From NCBI GenBank assembly GCA_012838035.1, contig DUQB01000145.1:1-56216 (forward strand): 56,216 nt of DNA, given 5' to 3'. Below are positions 11,401-20,438 of this stretch, in pieces; the stretch's first letter is position 1, and every line of letters begins with the position of its first letter. Source of the DNA: Bacillota bacterium. Its GTDB lineage: Bacteria; Bacillota; Limnochordia; DTU080. The notes below the pieces were generated by a model that was given only the letters and a program-made list of their open reading frames with translations, had not been told where the DNA came from and made no database searches. Position numbers and translations under genes: made by a program.

Positions 11401-12389
11401 TGATAACCCAGGGCGATTTTGGTCGCGACCTTGGCTATCGGGTATCCGGTGGCTTTACTGGCCAGGGCGGACGACCGAGAAACTCGCGGATTGACCTCAA
11501 TAACCGCATACTCCATGCTGTCGGGGTTCAGTGCGAACTGAATATTACAACCACCTTCAACGCCGAGTTCACGAATGATCGCCAATGCAGCCGCATTCAG
11601 CATCTGATACTCTATGCTCGACAAGGTGACCGCCGGCGCAATGACAATGCTGTCCCCGGTGTGAATGCCCACCGGATCAATATTCTCCATGGAGCAGACC
11701 GTGACCGCATTGTCTGCCTGATCGCGAATGACTTCAAACTCAATCTCTTTCCAGCCGGCTACCGACTTTTCTATGAGCACCTGATGAATGGGAGAAAGCG
11801 CTAACCCGTTGGATGCAATCTCTATAAGGCGCCACTTGTCGGCTGCCATACCGCCGCCGGTGCCCCCTAAGGTAAAGGCCGGCCGCACTATAACCGGATA
11901 CCCTGCTTCCTCCGCGAAATCGACGGCTTCCTTAACAGTTGAAGCTATTGCAGAAGGTATGACCGGTTGGTTGATCTTCTGCATGGTTTCTTTAAACAGA
12001 CGCCTATCTTCCGCTCTATCAATCGTCTCCCGTGAACTGCCCAGCAATCTGATGCCCAATTCATCGAGAAGTCCGCTGCGCGCCAACTGCATACTGAGTG
12101 TCAGACCGCTTTGGCCGCCTAATCCGGACAGAATACTGTCCGGTAGTTCCTTTTCCACAATCCGCTTGACGGTAGTAAGGGTTAACGGTTCAATATAGAT
12201 CCTATCCGCAATATGCTTGTCGGTCATGATGGTTGCAGGATTGGAGTTAACCAACACAATCTCTATGCCGTCTTCGCGCAACACCCGACAAGCCTGTGTA
12301 CCGGCATAGTCAAATTCAGCGGCCTGTCCGATCACAATCGGCCCGGAGCCGATTACCATGACTTTTTTTATATTTTTATCGCGCGGCAT
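8439..12389 (-). CDS. carB-dapF: Fused carbamoyl-phosphate synthase large subunit (about 1040 aa) and diaminopimelate epimerase (about 275 aa)
   Basis: Single 1316 aa ORF; full-length CarB with two ATP-grasp halves and MGS-like domain, followed by complete DapF with GNAIRC and ACGTGA catalytic-Cys motifs; RBS GGAGG before ATG; overlaps carA by 14 nt. Confidence 0.93.
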   Translation of the reverse strand: MPRDKNIKKVMVIGSGPIVIGQAAEFDYAGTQACRVLREDGIEIVLVNSNPATIMTDKHIADRIYIEPLTLTTVKRIVEKELPDSILSGLGGQSGLTLSMQLARSGLLDELGIRLLGSSRETIDRAEDRRLFKETMQKINQPVIPSAIASTVKEAVDFAEEAGYPVIVRPAFTLGGTGGGMAADKWRLIEIASNGLALSPIHQVLIEKSVAGWKEIEFEVIRDQADNAVTVCSMENIDPVGIHTGDSIVIAPAVTLSSIEYQMLNAAALAIIRELGVEGGCNIQFALNPDSMEYAVIEVNPRVSRSSALASKATGYPIAKVATKIALGYHLDEIVNAVTGTTYASFEPTIDYVAVKFPKWPFDKFVYADKELGTQMKATGEVMAIADTFEDALLKAIRGAEIGLNSLDLPLLKTKSDDEIRAMLHQVTDQRIFVLYEAVKRAVAIDDIYRITKVDRWFLSALARLAKRDRQSVPAAESLVYKMVDTCAGEFAAQTPYFYSLAAAGENEALPFIKKSEKPRVIVLGSGPIRIGQGIEFDYACVHCVWTLKQMGYEVIVINNNPETVSTDFDTADRLYFEPLCIDDVMSIIEIEKPIGVVVAFGGGTAIKLTKELHRRGVKILGTSAESIDISEDRKRFDLLLEQLGLKRPPGLGVMTEAEALAAAEGLGYPVLIRPSYVLGGQNMIIAFSPEDIKEYMEIILRTKQENPILIDKYLSGLEIEVDAICDGEHVLIPGIMEHIERTGIHSGDSIAVYPPMHIDDGLADRIFEITRKLCRALDVRGLINIQYVLYQGEIWVIEVNPRASRTVPYISKVTGINMCGLATRVSMGEKLADLGYVSGIAPVPPYVAVKVPVFSFEKLTDVDTHLGPEMKSTGEVLGLGKNLQEALYKGLIAAGYKMQRRGGVLITVRDSDKLEIINVAEKFAELGFSLYGTRGTAQLLNAKGLKVQTVNKIHENADDNISTLLESGKVSYIISTSTKGRDPASDSVKIRRKACVLGIPCLTSIDTANALADSLLSHYSEINTELVNINNLRKERILLKFTKMQSCGNDYIYVNCFDTEIESPESLSVLLSDRHYGVGCDGIVLIMRSDVADAKMRMFNLDGSEGRMSGNAIRCVAKYLYDNDMVKKQRMQIETLSGIKDLEVFTQNGRVSMVKVDMGRAELAPEKIPVKLSGERVIARPIEVNGKEYEITCVSMGNPHAVVFCDNVDALDLEEIGPLFEHHELFPDRVNTEFVEVTGENELRMRVWERGNGETLACGTGACASVVAATLNGYCEKGVDVKVRLLGGDMIIKYTDETVYKTGDCKKVFDGIVEI

Positions 12390-13455
12390 ATTTAGTTACC
12401 TCCATATTGCGGATGAAGCGGTCGAATAAGAACTCGCAGTTACTCGTCGCCGGGTTGAACTGTACGGAAAACGACGGCATACCTTTATACCGGATTCCTT
12501 CACATGTTCCGTCGTTTACATTGACAAACCACTCTTCTGCCGTATTACCGTCGATGGTGTCGGAATTGACGACATACCCGTGATTTTGGCTCGTAATTAT
12601 AATCCGGCGGGATGTTTTGTCTCTCACCGGCTGATTTAGGCCGCGGTGCCCGTATTTTAACTTGTTAGTGGCGAACCCGTGAGCTAATGCCAGCAGTTGA
12701 TGACCCAAGCCGATACCAAACACCGGCAGCGCAGGGTTAATCAACGCCTGCAGGTTATCGACGATCTCCGGATTGTCCGCCGGATCGCCGGGTCCGTTGG
12801 AGAGTACGATGCCATCCGGTTCCACGCTAAGGATTTCTTCCGGCGTACTGTTGCCGGGAAAAGCCCAGAGCTCACAACCTCTGTTTACCAAGGCTCTCCT
12901 GATGCTCTCTCTGCAACCGAAGTCCAGTATGGCAACCCGAAAGCGAGGGGATGCGGCGGAGAAGAAGACGCGTTCCTTAGGAGAAACCTGCTCAACCGGT
13001 TTGGCGATGCGATAGGTTTTGATGGCGGCGGCTTCGTTCGCTGCCGGCGGCGTAGCAGTGATGCGGCAGTTCATTACGCCATGTTCCCGGATGATCCTGG
13101 TCAGAGCTCTGGTATCGATGTGACAAACGCCGACGAGACCTCGCTCGTGCATAAACGCTTCCAAGGTGCCTTTGCTGCGAAAATTAGACGGATCGGGACA
13201 AGGATGCTTAACGATATAGGCGGCAGGTTGAACGGAGTCGCTCTCAAAGTCTTCCGGGATGATGCCGTAGTTGCCGACTAAAGGGAAAGTGTGCAGAACA
13301 ATTTGCCCGTAGTAGTTGGGATCCGTGAGAGTCTCTAAGTAACCGATGACGCCGGTGGTGAAGACCAGCTCACCTGTAACCTCACCTATGGCACCGAAGT
13401 ACTCACCTGTAAATGTAGCACCATTCTCCAGAATCAGGTATGCCGGTTTAGACAT
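12376..13455 (-). CDS. carA: Carbamoyl-phosphate synthase small subunit
   Basis: MSKPAYLILENGATFTGE...; GATase class I region; start chosen at ATG 13455 (RBS GGAGG), not the upstream TTG at 13482. The usual GATase Cys position reads FGIGLGHQ rather than FGICLGHQ. Confidence 0.92.
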   Translation of the reverse strand: MSKPAYLILENGATFTGEYFGAIGEVTGELVFTTGVIGYLETLTDPNYYGQIVLHTFPLVGNYGIIPEDFESDSVQPAAYIVKHPCPDPSNFRSKGTLEAFMHERGLVGVCHIDTRALTRIIREHGVMNCRITATPPAANEAAAIKTYRIAKPVEQVSPKERVFFSAASPRFRVAILDFGCRESIRRALVNRGCELWAFPGNSTPEEILSVEPDGIVLSNGPGDPADNPEIVDNLQALINPALPVFGIGLGHQLLALAHGFATNKLKYGHRGLNQPVRDKTSRRIIITSQNHGYVVNSDTIDGNTAEEWFVNVNDGTCEGIRYKGMPSFSVQFNPATSNCEFLFDRFIRNMEVTKYAAR

Positions 13456-13863
13456 TGTATGCTCCTCCAAGTTAATGAACAAATCTCTCGCGACTTTAAG
13501 GTACTGTGCGTTTGCGACTCTCTGGCGATAAACAGCCCAAATACTACGTGCTTGATCTGCAGTTCACTCGAGATGGCCTGAGCGCCTTAGGATATTTTCC
13601 GACCTGGGTGGACGCGCATGCATCTCCTAAGCCCTTATAATATCAAAAGACCCGACTCTGTGGAACTGTGCTGCGAAAATAAGTCCATCTCGCGGGAAGG
13701 CTTTTTTATCTGCAGTTACTGCCGTACTATCGGGTATGGGCAATGGGAGCGGTGCTTTTGATGCGCGACGCGGTTGCCGAAAGAGAGTTACTTTGGTCAT
13801 GTAGGCATTACGGGATGGGTTCCGTCTGTGAGACGAAAGAGGCATGCAATCTTTACAACGACG

Positions 13864-14577
13864 CTACTCCGCCAGTTGGGACCATCTGACCACATTGACG
13901 GGCACAGACAACCAATATTGTCTATCGGAGGCATTGTTGATAATAACCTGCTGTGCGCCCGGCTCCGCTTGAATCCAGGTTTCTGCCCCCAAATACGCTA
14001 AAACGTGCTGCCCATCTTGCGTTACGGCTAAATCTCCGGGCAGCAGAACACTGTGGTCAAGCGTCTGTATGGAAGGGGCGCTCATGACATACCGCGTCAA
14101 TCCTTTGTAGCCGGTACCAAGGGCTAAAGCGGAAGCATCCCGTAACCAGGTGCTTATACCTTGGCGAACTGCCGTCGGATTCAATCGCACCAACCCGAGA
14201 TGCAAGTAGGCATCTACCAGAGCGAGACGAACCAAACCGGAACAGTCGATGCCGATCTTATTCTCCCCGCCGAACACGTAGCGTGTTCCCTCATATTCAC
14301 GCAGGTGCTGCACATAAAAGCTGCGCAGCGCGGCCGGTGCAATTTCGCGACCAGGTAGAGCGGTCAGCAACAAAAATCCCGCGCCGCTGACGGCGAGTAT
14401 GGTAGACAACCACTTTCTGGGCAGGGAGAAGAAAACCGCGCCCAGCCAAAATAGCGGCACGCCGATAAGAATCACTAAACGCCCTTTCCCAAAACCGATG
14501 GGAAACAACAATAGCAACAGTATCAGGATGCCCGACATGAGCCACAGGCGTTTGATTAAGCGTGTGTTTATGATCAT
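13864..14577 (-). CDS. Membrane-anchored NlpC/P60-like cysteine peptidase domain protein
   Basis: Two N-terminal hydrophobic helices, then YVFGGENKIGIDCSGLVR ... PGDLAVTQDGQHVLAYLG (Cys and His motifs of NlpC/P60). Confidence 0.75.
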   Translation of the reverse strand: MIINTRLIKRLWLMSGILILLLLLFPIGFGKGRLVILIGVPLFWLGAVFFSLPRKWLSTILAVSGAGFLLLTALPGREIAPAALRSFYVQHLREYEGTRYVFGGENKIGIDCSGLVRLALVDAYLHLGLVRLNPTAVRQGISTWLRDASALALGTGYKGLTRYVMSAPSIQTLDHSVLLPGDLAVTQDGQHVLAYLGAETWIQAEPGAQQVIINNASDRQYWLSVPVNVVRWSQLAE

Positions 14578-14630
14578 AGGAATACGCCCTACCCTCTACC
14601 TTGTGCGCAGCCTCATTACGTCACATCAAG

Positions 14631-15155
14631 TTAAGAATCGCTTGCTTTGCAGCTTGCAGTCTGTTCGCCCACCCATTGCTCAAGTGTTCCTGCTTGCTGT
14701 TTCTCTAACAGATCGTCCAGGAACGACAGGCGCGGGACTCCTTGTGTCAACATGAACTCATACATCCTTAACATGCTTTCGATGCCCGCTGTTTGGGCTG
14801 CCGGAGAGTCTCCCCCGACAGCGGGATTCCCTATTAAATACGCTGCTTGACCAAACAGGGGTTGTATCACCAATGCCGCCGCATACTGCTGATCATAATC
14901 AGCTTCCATGATCGGGGTGATGGGACCCATGCAGGCTACCACCGCAATATCCGGCACCTCGGAGAGCCAAGCAAACAAGTAGCTGCGTATATTGCCGGCT
15001 TGATCCGACAACGGTTTTTGTTCCAGCAATGCTGTTAATTCCACAAATAGCCTGCGTTCTTCCGGAGTAGACTGACCGCGCGCTGCAGCCGCGCCGACGG
15101 CTGTGAGTACGCAACCTAATACCAAAATAATGACCGCAAGTTTCCGAAATCCCAT
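14631..15155 (-). CDS. Secreted/anchored hypothetical protein
   Basis: ORF with signal-like N-terminus MGFRKLAVIILVLGCVLTAVGAAAA; AAGGGGGG RBS 7 nt upstream of ATG at 15155; directly upstream of the NlpC/P60-like gene. Confidence 0.7.
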   Translation of the reverse strand: MGFRKLAVIILVLGCVLTAVGAAAARGQSTPEERRLFVELTALLEQKPLSDQAGNIRSYLFAWLSEVPDIAVVACMGPITPIMEADYDQQYAAALVIQPLFGQAAYLIGNPAVGGDSPAAQTAGIESMLRMYEFMLTQGVPRLSFLDDLLEKQQAGTLEQWVGEQTASCKASDS

Positions 15156-15264
15156 AACCACGCCCCCCTTGTTAAACAGCATCGTCGCGCAGAATGAGCT
15201 TGCGCCGTAGAATCATACTTAGCGGCAAACACAAAACCACCTTGACGATTTCATGCCGACAAAC

Positions 15265-15293
15265 AAGTTCATCCTTTTTGTGGCATATCCTGC
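15265..15293 (-). promoter_or_regulatory. Candidate sigma-H-type promoter upstream of the secreted hypothetical gene
   Basis: GCAGGATAT-N11-GATGAACTT compared with RnAGGAwWW-N11/12-RnnGAATWW (one mismatch). Confidence 0.4.
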
Positions 15294-15397
15294 TAAAAAG
15301 TTGGAAGCATCATAATACAAAAAATCAATAGGAAGAAAGCTAAATGCATCTGACCTACCGGACCGGAGAGTCTAAATAGATGAACCTACCTACGGCG

Positions 15398-15459
15398 CAA
15401 AAAAAACGCCCTGTACCCAAGGAAGCAAATGCATCAATCGCTCCCGGGCAACAGGGCGT
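15398..15459 (-). terminator. Rho-independent terminator of the dapB-to-dapA unit
   Basis: Minus strand ACGCCCTGT...ACAGGGCGT (9 bp) with inner pairing, then TTTTTTTT. Confidence 0.9.
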
Positions 15460-15478
15460 GCAATGACGGACAATACGA

Positions 15479-16357
15479 CTAGCAGAGCTCCAACTCTAAG
15501 GCAGCAGCCTTTATAACCTGCTTCTCCTCTTCGCGCAGTTCGCATAAAGGCAACCGTGTCGGTCCGCAATGCAGACCGATTAAGCTCATCGCCCACTTCA
15601 CCGGGATGGGGTTGGTGGTAACGAACAACGCCTTGAACAATGGCGTTAAGCGATGATGTATGCTGATGGCCGTCTGGACCTCTCCCGCGGCAAAATGCTT
15701 AAGCATAGCTTTGATCTCTTTACCGACCAAATGCGAGGCTACGCTCACTACTCCGCAACCTCCTACCGCCATAATAGGCAGCGTAAGGCTGTCGTCACCC
15801 GAATAAACCAAGAAATTATCTGAAGTGAGGCGGGCAATTGCGGATACCTGTTCCAGGTTGCCGCTCGATTCCTTTACCCCGACCACATTCGGCACGGTGG
15901 ACGCCAACTTGGCTAAGCTCTCCGGCGTCATATTCATGCTTGTGCGCCCCGGGATGTTGTAGATGAGGCAAGGTACGTCCACAGATTTGGCTATGGCGGT
16001 GAAATGAGAGATGATTCCCGCTTGTGGAGGCTTATTATAATAGGGCACTACCAAAAGGAGCGAGTCCGCTCCGGCTTCCACAGCTCTCTCTGATAATTCA
16101 ATGCTATGTGTGGTATCGTTACTACCCGTTCCGGCCATAACACGCGCGCGTGACCCCACGGCTTCCCGAACTGCCTTAATCAAAGCAATCTTTTCATCGT
16201 CGCTTAATGTAGGCGATTCACCGGTGGTACCGGAAACTAAGATCGTATCAGTCCCATTCTCCACCAAGTGCTGCGCCAACTGCTTGGCCTTCTCCAAATC
16301 AACATCCTGATTTGTAGTCATGGGAGTGACCATTGCTGTAACTAACGGACCAAACAT
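15479..16357 (-). CDS. dapA: 4-hydroxy-tetrahydrodipicolinate synthase
   Basis: 292 aa; DHDPS motifs GTTGESPTL, VPYYNKPPQ, YNIPGRTS, GVKESSG. Confidence 0.96.
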   Translation of the reverse strand: MFGPLVTAMVTPMTTNQDVDLEKAKQLAQHLVENGTDTILVSGTTGESPTLSDDEKIALIKAVREAVGSRARVMAGTGSNDTTHSIELSERAVEAGADSLLLVVPYYNKPPQAGIISHFTAIAKSVDVPCLIYNIPGRTSMNMTPESLAKLASTVPNVVGVKESSGNLEQVSAIARLTSDNFLVYSGDDSLTLPIMAVGGCGVVSVASHLVGKEIKAMLKHFAAGEVQTAISIHHRLTPLFKALFVTTNPIPVKWAMSLIGLHCGPTRLPLCELREEEKQVIKAAALELELC

Positions 16358-16435
16358 CGGTGAGCCTCCTAACTAATCTGTGTAAATTGCATCGCTACCG
16401 TTCATGTATGCCGGACATGCTCCGTTCCCGGCTTC

Positions 16436-17668
16436 TCATACTAGAGAGCTCTGGTTGTGCAAATCGAACTCCTGATGCAGCGCCACAACCGTTTCCGCCG
16501 CGTCTTCCTCGCGCACCAAACACGAGATGTTGGCGTGCGAGTCCGCTGTCTGGTAGATCATGATATTCGCCTTGCTCAACGCATCAGCAACCCGTGCCAT
16601 AATGCCGGGTACGCCATGCATGCCGCCTCCTACCACGGATACCTTAGCGAAACCTGCAGCTATTTTTGGTTCACAACCAAGTTGCTTTAAAACCGCGCGA
16701 GCATGCTCAGCCATCTTTGCGTCGATCGTGACGCAAATCGACTCAGGAGAAACTTGAATCATATCAACGCTGATACCTGCATCGCCTAGTGACTGAAAAA
16801 TCTGTGACACGCCGCTGCCATGCCTACCGTCAATATCCAACTGAACCTGCGCCCTACCTAGTACATGAGCGATACCCACCACGGGCCGGTCCTTATCAAA
16901 GCTATCCAACCGGCCGTCCGTTTGACCTCTGGTAATCAGGGTGCCTGTAGTTTCACCCGAGGCGCATAGAATCTTCAACGGTAATCCCGCCTCTCTGGCT
17001 ATTTCTACGGCACGGGGATGAATGACCTTGGCGCCTAAGAGTGCCATCTCAATAACTTCGGCATAAGTCATTCTCCTGAGGGTCAAGGCATCGGGTACCA
17101 GACGCGGATCGGCTGTTTTAACACCATCAACATCGGTATAGATTTCCACACATGCCGCTTTGAGCGCTACGCCCAATACGGCTGCTGAAGTATCGCTACC
17201 TCCGCGTCCTAAAGTTGTGATTTCCCCATGTTCACTTACGCCTTGAAAGCCGGTTACTACCGGTACCACGCCTTGAGCCAACAACTCAGTCAATCGCTCA
17301 GTTTTTACATATAGCACGCGCGCCTCGCCAAAGCGCTCGTCAGTTATAATGCCCGCTTGTTCACCCGTAAGAGCAGTAGCGGTTATCCCCTGGGAATTAA
17401 GCGTATGCGCCATCACCACGGCCGAAATCGTTTCGCCACAGGACATAAGCAAGTCCAGTTCACGTCGATTTACCGCGCCTGTTGCACCGTTTAACAGTCC
17501 AATCAGCGTATCTGTTGCGTAGGGTTCGCCATAGCGCCCCATCGCGGAGACTACCACAACCGGGTTCAGACCATTGCGCACCGCTGCGGCGATGCGCTGC
17601 GCAACCTCTGCACGTTTGGCTTCCGTAGCAACCGATGTTCCACCGAATTTCTGGATGACGACTCTCAT
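16436..17668 (-). CDS. dapG: Aspartate kinase
   Basis: 410 aa; VQKFGGTSVAT, GRGGSDTSAAVLG, C-terminal ACT domains; dapA/asd/dpa neighbourhood. Confidence 0.93.
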   Translation of the reverse strand: MRVVIQKFGGTSVATEAKRAEVAQRIAAAVRNGLNPVVVVSAMGRYGEPYATDTLIGLLNGATGAVNRRELDLLMSCGETISAVVMAHTLNSQGITATALTGEQAGIITDERFGEARVLYVKTERLTELLAQGVVPVVTGFQGVSEHGEITTLGRGGSDTSAAVLGVALKAACVEIYTDVDGVKTADPRLVPDALTLRRMTYAEVIEMALLGAKVIHPRAVEIAREAGLPLKILCASGETTGTLITRGQTDGRLDSFDKDRPVVGIAHVLGRAQVQLDIDGRHGSGVSQIFQSLGDAGISVDMIQVSPESICVTIDAKMAEHARAVLKQLGCEPKIAAGFAKVSVVGGGMHGVPGIMARVADALSKANIMIYQTADSHANISCLVREEDAAETVVALHQEFDLHNQSSLV

Positions 17669-17751
17669 TTATGCACCGCTTTCGCCGGAGCAACGCCCGC
17701 GCCGCACGCAGAGGTCGGCGCGGGCTGTGGTTGCCGTTTCTAGGTATTTGT

Positions 17752-18786
17752 CTACAACAACTGGTTGGCTAACATATACTCAGCAATTTGTATGCTGTTT
17801 AGAGCAGCGCCTTTGCGAATCTGGTCCCCAACTACCCAAAGATTCAAGCCGTTTTCACACGAATTGTCTTCTCTGATGCGACCGACGTAAACCGGGTCGG
17901 TGTCGGCTGTGAACAGCGGCATCGGATATTCCTGCCGCGTCGGATCATCCTGAACCACTATGCCCGGCGCCTTGCGCAAGATGGCTCGTGCCTCGTCAGC
18001 CGTAACCTTTCTTTCCTGCTCTATATTGATACTCTCCGAGTGGCTGCGGAATACGGGCACACGTATGGTCGTCGCCGTGATCCGTATTTCCGGATCATGG
18101 AGCATCTTCTGCGTCTCCTTGACCATCTTCCATTCTTCCTTGGTGTAGCCCATATCGCTGAAAGAGTCGATCTGAGGCAATAGGTTGAAGGCGATCTGGT
18201 AATGCTTCTCGGCTCCCGCGGAAGGCAAATAACGCGCTGTAATCTCTTCACCTGCCACGTAGGCCTTCACTTGGTCTTTCAGCTCCTCCATGCCCTTAGC
18301 CCCAGCCCCGGATACCGCCTGATAAGTGGAGACCACGATGCGCTTAATGCGAGCGGCATCATACAACGGCTTTAATGCCGTCACCATGATGATGGTGGAG
18401 CAGTTGGGGTTAGCGATGATCCCCTTATGCCGCCGGATATCCTCCGGGTTCACTTCCGGAACGACCAGCGGTACGTTCGGCTCCATGCGGTAGGCGCTGG
18501 TGTTATCGATGACCACGGCGCCTGCCCGCACCGCATGAGGAGCATACTCCAAGGAAACCGATCCACCAGCGCTAAAGAAGGCTAAATCAACATCGTTGAA
18601 GCTATCGGGCGTTACGGCTTCCACTATGCACTCTTTTCCACCTACAACCATTTTCTTCCCTGCGCTGCGCGGCGAAGCCAAAAGCTTCAGGTTCGCATAC
18701 GGAAAGTTCCGCTCAACCAAAATGTTGAGGAATTCCTCCCCAACGGCACCAGTTGCGCCGAGTAATGCCACGTTGATCCTCTTCAT
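17752..18786 (-). CDS. asd: Aspartate-semialdehyde dehydrogenase
   Basis: 344 aa; NVALLGATGAVGEEFL, NPNCSTI active-site Cys motif. Confidence 0.96.
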   Translation of the reverse strand: MKRINVALLGATGAVGEEFLNILVERNFPYANLKLLASPRSAGKKMVVGGKECIVEAVTPDSFNDVDLAFFSAGGSVSLEYAPHAVRAGAVVIDNTSAYRMEPNVPLVVPEVNPEDIRRHKGIIANPNCSTIIMVTALKPLYDAARIKRIVVSTYQAVSGAGAKGMEELKDQVKAYVAGEEITARYLPSAGAEKHYQIAFNLLPQIDSFSDMGYTKEEWKMVKETQKMLHDPEIRITATTIRVPVFRSHSESINIEQERKVTADEARAILRKAPGIVVQDDPTRQEYPMPLFTADTDPVYVGRIREDNSCENGLNLWVVGDQIRKGAALNSIQIAEYMLANQLL

Positions 18787-18821
18787 TAAACTTCCTCCTA
18801 GTCTGGGCCGATGGGTTGGGT

Positions 18822-19424
18822 TTAGCGCACAAGCCGCTTAACTCGATCGATGAGGAGCGGTTGTAGCTGCCGGTTTGATACAGCGGCCACAATGGTATCT
18901 GGTATTAAACTAAACTCTGCTACGCAAGAATTCGGTTTGGTTTCCGCGTTATCCTGACCAAATGGTACCATATACACGTGGCGCATGTTTAGCAGAGCCC
19001 CGATATTTCTTGCGTTATTCCCCAAGGCGTCGTTGGTCGAAATGGCGACGACTACGGGTTTTAGGTTGCGCAGCGTGCCTTTGGCCGCCATCAGGACAGG
19101 TGTGTCGGTAATCGCATTGGCCAACTTCGCCAACGTGTTACCGGTACAAGGCGCAATGACGAAACAATCGAACTGCTTTTTCTGCCCTGTCGGTTCTGCT
19201 TCTAAAATCGTGGTTATAGGCTGCTTACCGGTCAGTTCCTCTAAAGCAGCCATCAAGTCGGCGCTTGTACCGAAACGTGTATCGGTAGTAGCTGCTGCAG
19301 GCGATACTACGGCAATCACCTCAGCCCCTTCACTCTGTACCCGAGCAATTTGCGGCAGTACCTCGTCAAAACTGCAAAATGAACCGGTAATTCCCCATCC
19401 TACCGTGATACCTGCTAATCTCAT
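18822..19424 (-). CDS. dpaB: Dipicolinate synthase subunit B
   Basis: Flavoprotein-like MRLAGITVGWGITGSFCSF...VIAPCTGNTLAKLANAI; start at ATG 19424 with AGGGGTGG RBS (ORF track extends upstream). Confidence 0.92.
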   Translation of the reverse strand: MRLAGITVGWGITGSFCSFDEVLPQIARVQSEGAEVIAVVSPAAATTDTRFGTSADLMAALEELTGKQPITTILEAEPTGQKKQFDCFVIAPCTGNTLAKLANAITDTPVLMAAKGTLRNLKPVVVAISTNDALGNNARNIGALLNMRHVYMVPFGQDNAETKPNSCVAEFSLIPDTIVAAVSNRQLQPLLIDRVKRLVR

Positions 19425-19459
19425 GCCATCCACCCCTTTGCGTGTGGGGGCGGCATGCA

Positions 19460-20353
19460 CTACTTCGAACGGCGACAAGCATCTGCGATCATGGGCGGCA
19501 AGGTCCTGGCCAATATTTCACCTGCGGTACGCGGTGCTACCTTGCCGGGGATACCGAGGTCGAGAAATGCTTTGATACCACGTTTTTTGGCGTAGGCGAA
19601 GTCCGTGCCTCCAGGAGCGGAAGCGATATCGACGATTAAGCAAGTGACAGGCATTGCCTGGAGCACTTCGGCGGTGAGTACCAGCGACGGCACCGTATTA
19701 AAGACCACATCGGCCGCTGCTACTACAGCAGGCAACTCCTCAAGCTCATGTGCGGAGATGCCCATTTCGTAAGCGCGAGCCCGTTGCGCCGCGCTGCGAG
19801 CCGCCACATACACTCGTGCACCTATGCCGAGGAGCATGCGTGCCAGTGTGATGCCACAGCGACCAAAACCTACCACAACACTCCGGCTGCCGTGCAAGGT
19901 GATCGGCAGTTCGTTCATTGCCCGCGCAATAGCTCCTTCGGCGGTCGGAATGGAATTAAGGACGGCTATTTCGTCGATCTCCGCGGTTTGATATACAGGC
20001 ACCCGAAACTTGGCGGCCAGATCCTGCACCACCTGCTTCGCCACCCCTATGAAGAGCGGTTTTCCTTGCATGGCTTTAAATGCGTCAGTATCAAGTATGA
20101 TCTCCGCAGCAGGATCAAAAAACGCCTTTATCTTGCCTTTCTCATCGGTATTGGTAATCGGCGCTACCACTGCGTCGGCTGCCGTTAATGCGGCACGGCG
20201 CTCCCAATGCTCGGCGCCGGCCAACTCCGGCCGCGGCAGATATCCGACCAGCAACACCTTTGCGCCCTCGTTCAGTAAGGCTTGGGCTAGTATCACTTCG
20301 CGCTCGTCACCACCGACCAGCGCCACTGTTAGGCCTTCAAGTATACGGCGCAA
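19460..20353 (-). CDS. dpaA: Dipicolinate synthase subunit A
   Basis: 297 aa; SpoVFA-like, VVVGFGRCGITLARMLLGIGARVYVAAR; adjacent to dpaB. Confidence 0.93.
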   Translation of the reverse strand: MRRILEGLTVALVGGDEREVILAQALLNEGAKVLLVGYLPRPELAGAEHWERRAALTAADAVVAPITNTDEKGKIKAFFDPAAEIILDTDAFKAMQGKPLFIGVAKQVVQDLAAKFRVPVYQTAEIDEIAVLNSIPTAEGAIARAMNELPITLHGSRSVVVGFGRCGITLARMLLGIGARVYVAARSAAQRARAYEMGISAHELEELPAVVAAADVVFNTVPSLVLTAEVLQAMPVTCLIVDIASAPGGTDFAYAKKRGIKAFLDLGIPGKVAPRTAGEILARTLPPMIADACRRSK

Positions 20354-20438
20354 AGCGTTACCTCCCTTACGTTAACGCAACTGTGAAACGACCTTCATGG
20401 TCTGTGCCGCTCAAAGCAGCCTCCCCCACAGATATCAG

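Noticed and set aside
13510-13533. GTTTATCGCCAGAGAGTCGCAAAC in the carA leader resembling a PyrR binding loop (core CCAGAGAG)
   Set aside because: The core hexaloop matches CNGNGA, but the flanking ARU/GYU positions do not match and the upper stem has a mismatch; no attenuator hairpin with U-tract was seen before carA.
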